From: Proteobacteria bacterium UBA6522
GTDB taxonomy: Bacteria > Pseudomonadota > Gammaproteobacteria > Steroidobacterales > Rariloculaceae
Assembly: GCA_002434915.1 (NCBI GenBank)
Contig: DJLG01000091.1
Span: 1,324-7,919 of the forward strand
DNA: 6,596 nt
Reading direction: 5' to 3'
Below are positions 5,202-6,596 of the stretch, piece by piece. Numbering within the stretch: the first letter of the stretch is position 1; each line of letters opens with the position of its first letter. The position numbers and the translations under genes are program-made. The notes under the pieces are model-generated. The model saw only the letters and a list, made by a program, of their open reading frames with translations, made no database searches and had not been told where the DNA came from.

Positions 5202-6596
5202 ATGACTGATGTATTTCGCCCTGATGGTTTATTAGCCCAGCACTTGCCGGGGTTCACCTATCGGGAAGCTCAAGAAGAGATGGCTCAAATAATTCATGAT
5301 GCCCTTGTACGCCCTAAAAATTTAGCTTTAGAAGCTGGGACTGGCATAGGTAAAACTTTTGGTTACCTAGTGCCTGTACTTATGTCCGGTCGGCGGGCGG
5401 TTATTTCTACAGGGACACTACCACTTCAGGATCAGCTATATCACCGCGATCTTCCGCTCTTAGGGTCAGCAATAGGACGTCCTGTTGATGTTGCCTTACT
5501 GAAGGGGCGTGCAAATTATTTATGTTGGCATCGATTAAAAAATGCGCAGCATAGTGAATTACGTGATAGCCAATTATTGACTAAGCTTATGGAGGTTGAG
5601 GACTGGGCACGAGCTACCGAAAATGGTGATTTAACAGAAATTGAAAATACCTCTATCACTGATAATGCCTTAAGAACATTCATTACTTCTAACTCAAATA
5701 ATTGTCTTGGTAGTCAGTGTGATTTTTTTGAAGATTGTTTTCTTGTGAAGGCGAGAAGACGTGCGCAGGATGCTGATATTGTTGTAGTTAATCATCACCT
5801 ATTGCTAGCTGATATAGCGCTTAAAGATGCTGGGTTTGGTGAGCTGCTTCCGAGGATGGATACCGTCATAGTGGATGAGGCTCATCAGTTGCCAGAAATA
5901 GCACAGCAATTCTTTGGTATTTCACTGAGTAGTCGGGAGGTAGAGTATCTTGCAAGAGATATTAATACCGAACTTCGTGCTTCCGGAATATCTGCCAGCG
6001 AGATAGAGATTCTTTGTAATGACATGATGCAAGTTGCGTCTAATGCTCGCACTAAATTTGGAATGCTAGAGGGCCGAACTCAATGGGAGAATTGTCCCCA
6101 AAGCATGTATGACGATCTGGAGGATTGGGGAGATCGTCTTAAGCAAATCAGCAATCATTTGGAGCATGCACGAGACATTAATCCTGGACTGCAAAAGTGT
6201 GTGGAACGATGCCAGGATTCCTTAGAAAGACTAAATGAAATTCTTTCAGGTGATAGGGAAGGTCTGAAATGGGTAGAGGCTTCGCGGAGTAGCATTGCTG
6301 TTCATTGGACGCCGCTAAATGTGGGTGCTGAGCTTGGTTCCCGAATTGCTTCACATTCAGCAAATTGGGTTTTCACATCTGCCACGCTTGCTGTGGGTGC
6401 ATCGTTTGAACATTTTCTTGGTCGAGTTGGTGTTCCAGATGCGCAGACTCATATTTTATCGAGTCCGTTTGATTATAAGTCTAATTCAAGACTTTATTTG
6501 CCTGAGGGGCTTCCACAGCCAGCAGAAGCAGACTATATTTTTGTCTTGCTTGCGACTATCTGGCCGATAGTAGAGGCAACAGGTGGCGGAATATTC
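5202..6596 (+). CDS. yoaA: DinG/YoaA-family iron-sulfur ATP-dependent DNA helicase, N-terminal part (3' end outside window)
   Basis: This is a superfamily 2, XPD-like helicase with a 4Fe-4S cluster. The frame is open to the right edge, giving 465 residues of an expected 640 or so (E. coli YoaA is 636). Walker A is GTGIGKT (46-52). The cluster cysteines are C108, C168, C173 and C179, with the last three spaced 5 and 6 apart as in E. coli DinG. NHH (197-199) follows the cluster domain. The Walker B/DEAH box is D225-H228. TSATL (392-396) begins the second motor domain. The last motifs (V and VI) lie outside the window. The opening MTDVFRPDG resembles E. coli YoaA, which favours YoaA over DinG and supports ATG 5202. 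It has GGGG nine bases upstream. ATG 5193 and GTG 5187 are in-frame alternatives. In E. coli, YoaA partners the HolC subunit of DNA polymerase III in repair of stalled replication. The gene is divergent from pckG across about 86 bp. Confidence 0.92.
   Translation, partial: MTDVFRPDGLLAQHLPGFTYREAQEEMAQIIHDALVRPKNLALEAGTGIGKTFGYLVPVLMSGRRAVISTGTLPLQDQLYHRDLPLLGSAIGRPVDVALLKGRANYLCWHRLKNAQHSELRDSQLLTKLMEVEDWARATENGDLTEIENTSITDNALRTFITSNSNNCLGSQCDFFEDCFLVKARRRAQDADIVVVNHHLLLADIALKDAGFGELLPRMDTVIVDEAHQLPEIAQQFFGISLSSREVEYLARDINTELRASGISASEIEILCNDMMQVASNARTKFGMLEGRTQWENCPQSMYDDLEDWGDRLKQISNHLEHARDINPGLQKCVERCQDSLERLNEILSGDREGLKWVEASRSSIAVHWTPLNVGAELGSRIASHSANWVFTSATLAVGASFEHFLGRVGVPDAQTHILSSPFDYKSNSRLYLPEGLPQPAEADYIFVLLATIWPIVEATGGGIF

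Noticed and set aside
6178..6570. Open frames at 6178-6363 (minus) and 6319-6570 (plus)
   Set aside because: Both are shadows of the helicase frame, which is continuous from 5202 to the window edge and carries the TSATL motif in this stretch.
1..6596. Mobile element, CRISPR, toxin-antitoxin or defence system
   Set aside because: No transposase, integrase, direct-repeat array, terminal inverted repeats or defence-type proteins are visible. The DinG-family helicase is of the housekeeping repair type, with no CasDinG-like or effector neighbours in view.

Overview
The window looks like an ordinary stretch of bacterial chromosome. The proteins resemble gammaproteobacterial families (GltX, DusA, a YoaA-type helicase), and by eye the base composition is moderately AT-rich. 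The GTP-type PEP carboxykinase, in place of the ATP-type PckA of enteric bacteria, would suit a free-living, possibly marine, gammaproteobacterium. That placement is inference from protein resemblance only. I see no transposase, integrase, phage gene, CRISPR array, toxin-antitoxin pair, tRNA or rRNA.

Layout: positions 2-3279 hold four genes on the + strand. They are the 3' end of gltX (glutamyl-tRNA synthetase), mobA (molybdenum cofactor guanylyltransferase), dusA (tRNA-dihydrouridine synthase) and a class I SAM-dependent methyltransferase of unknown substrate. Gaps of 136, 83 and 98 bp separate them, so they are co-oriented rather than a tightly packed operon. The last three all appear to begin with TTG. 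The methyltransferase meets pckG (GTP-dependent phosphoenolpyruvate carboxykinase, - strand, 3307-5115) tail to tail, and an 8-bp inverted repeat there probably acts as a shared terminator. Upstream of pckG, an 86-bp divergent region carries candidate promoters in both directions. It leads into a DinG/YoaA-family iron-sulfur helicase gene that runs off the right edge of the window.

The genes do not form one pathway. GltX and DusA both act on tRNA (charging and D-loop modification), MobA finishes the cofactor of molybdoenzymes, PckG controls entry into gluconeogenesis, and the YoaA-like helicase belongs to DNA repair. Nothing here amounts to an undescribed system. The points worth a second look are the run of TTG starts, the uncertain pckG start, the very short leader predicted for the helicase gene, an inverted repeat over the candidate mobA promoter, and a few substitutions in conserved motifs.
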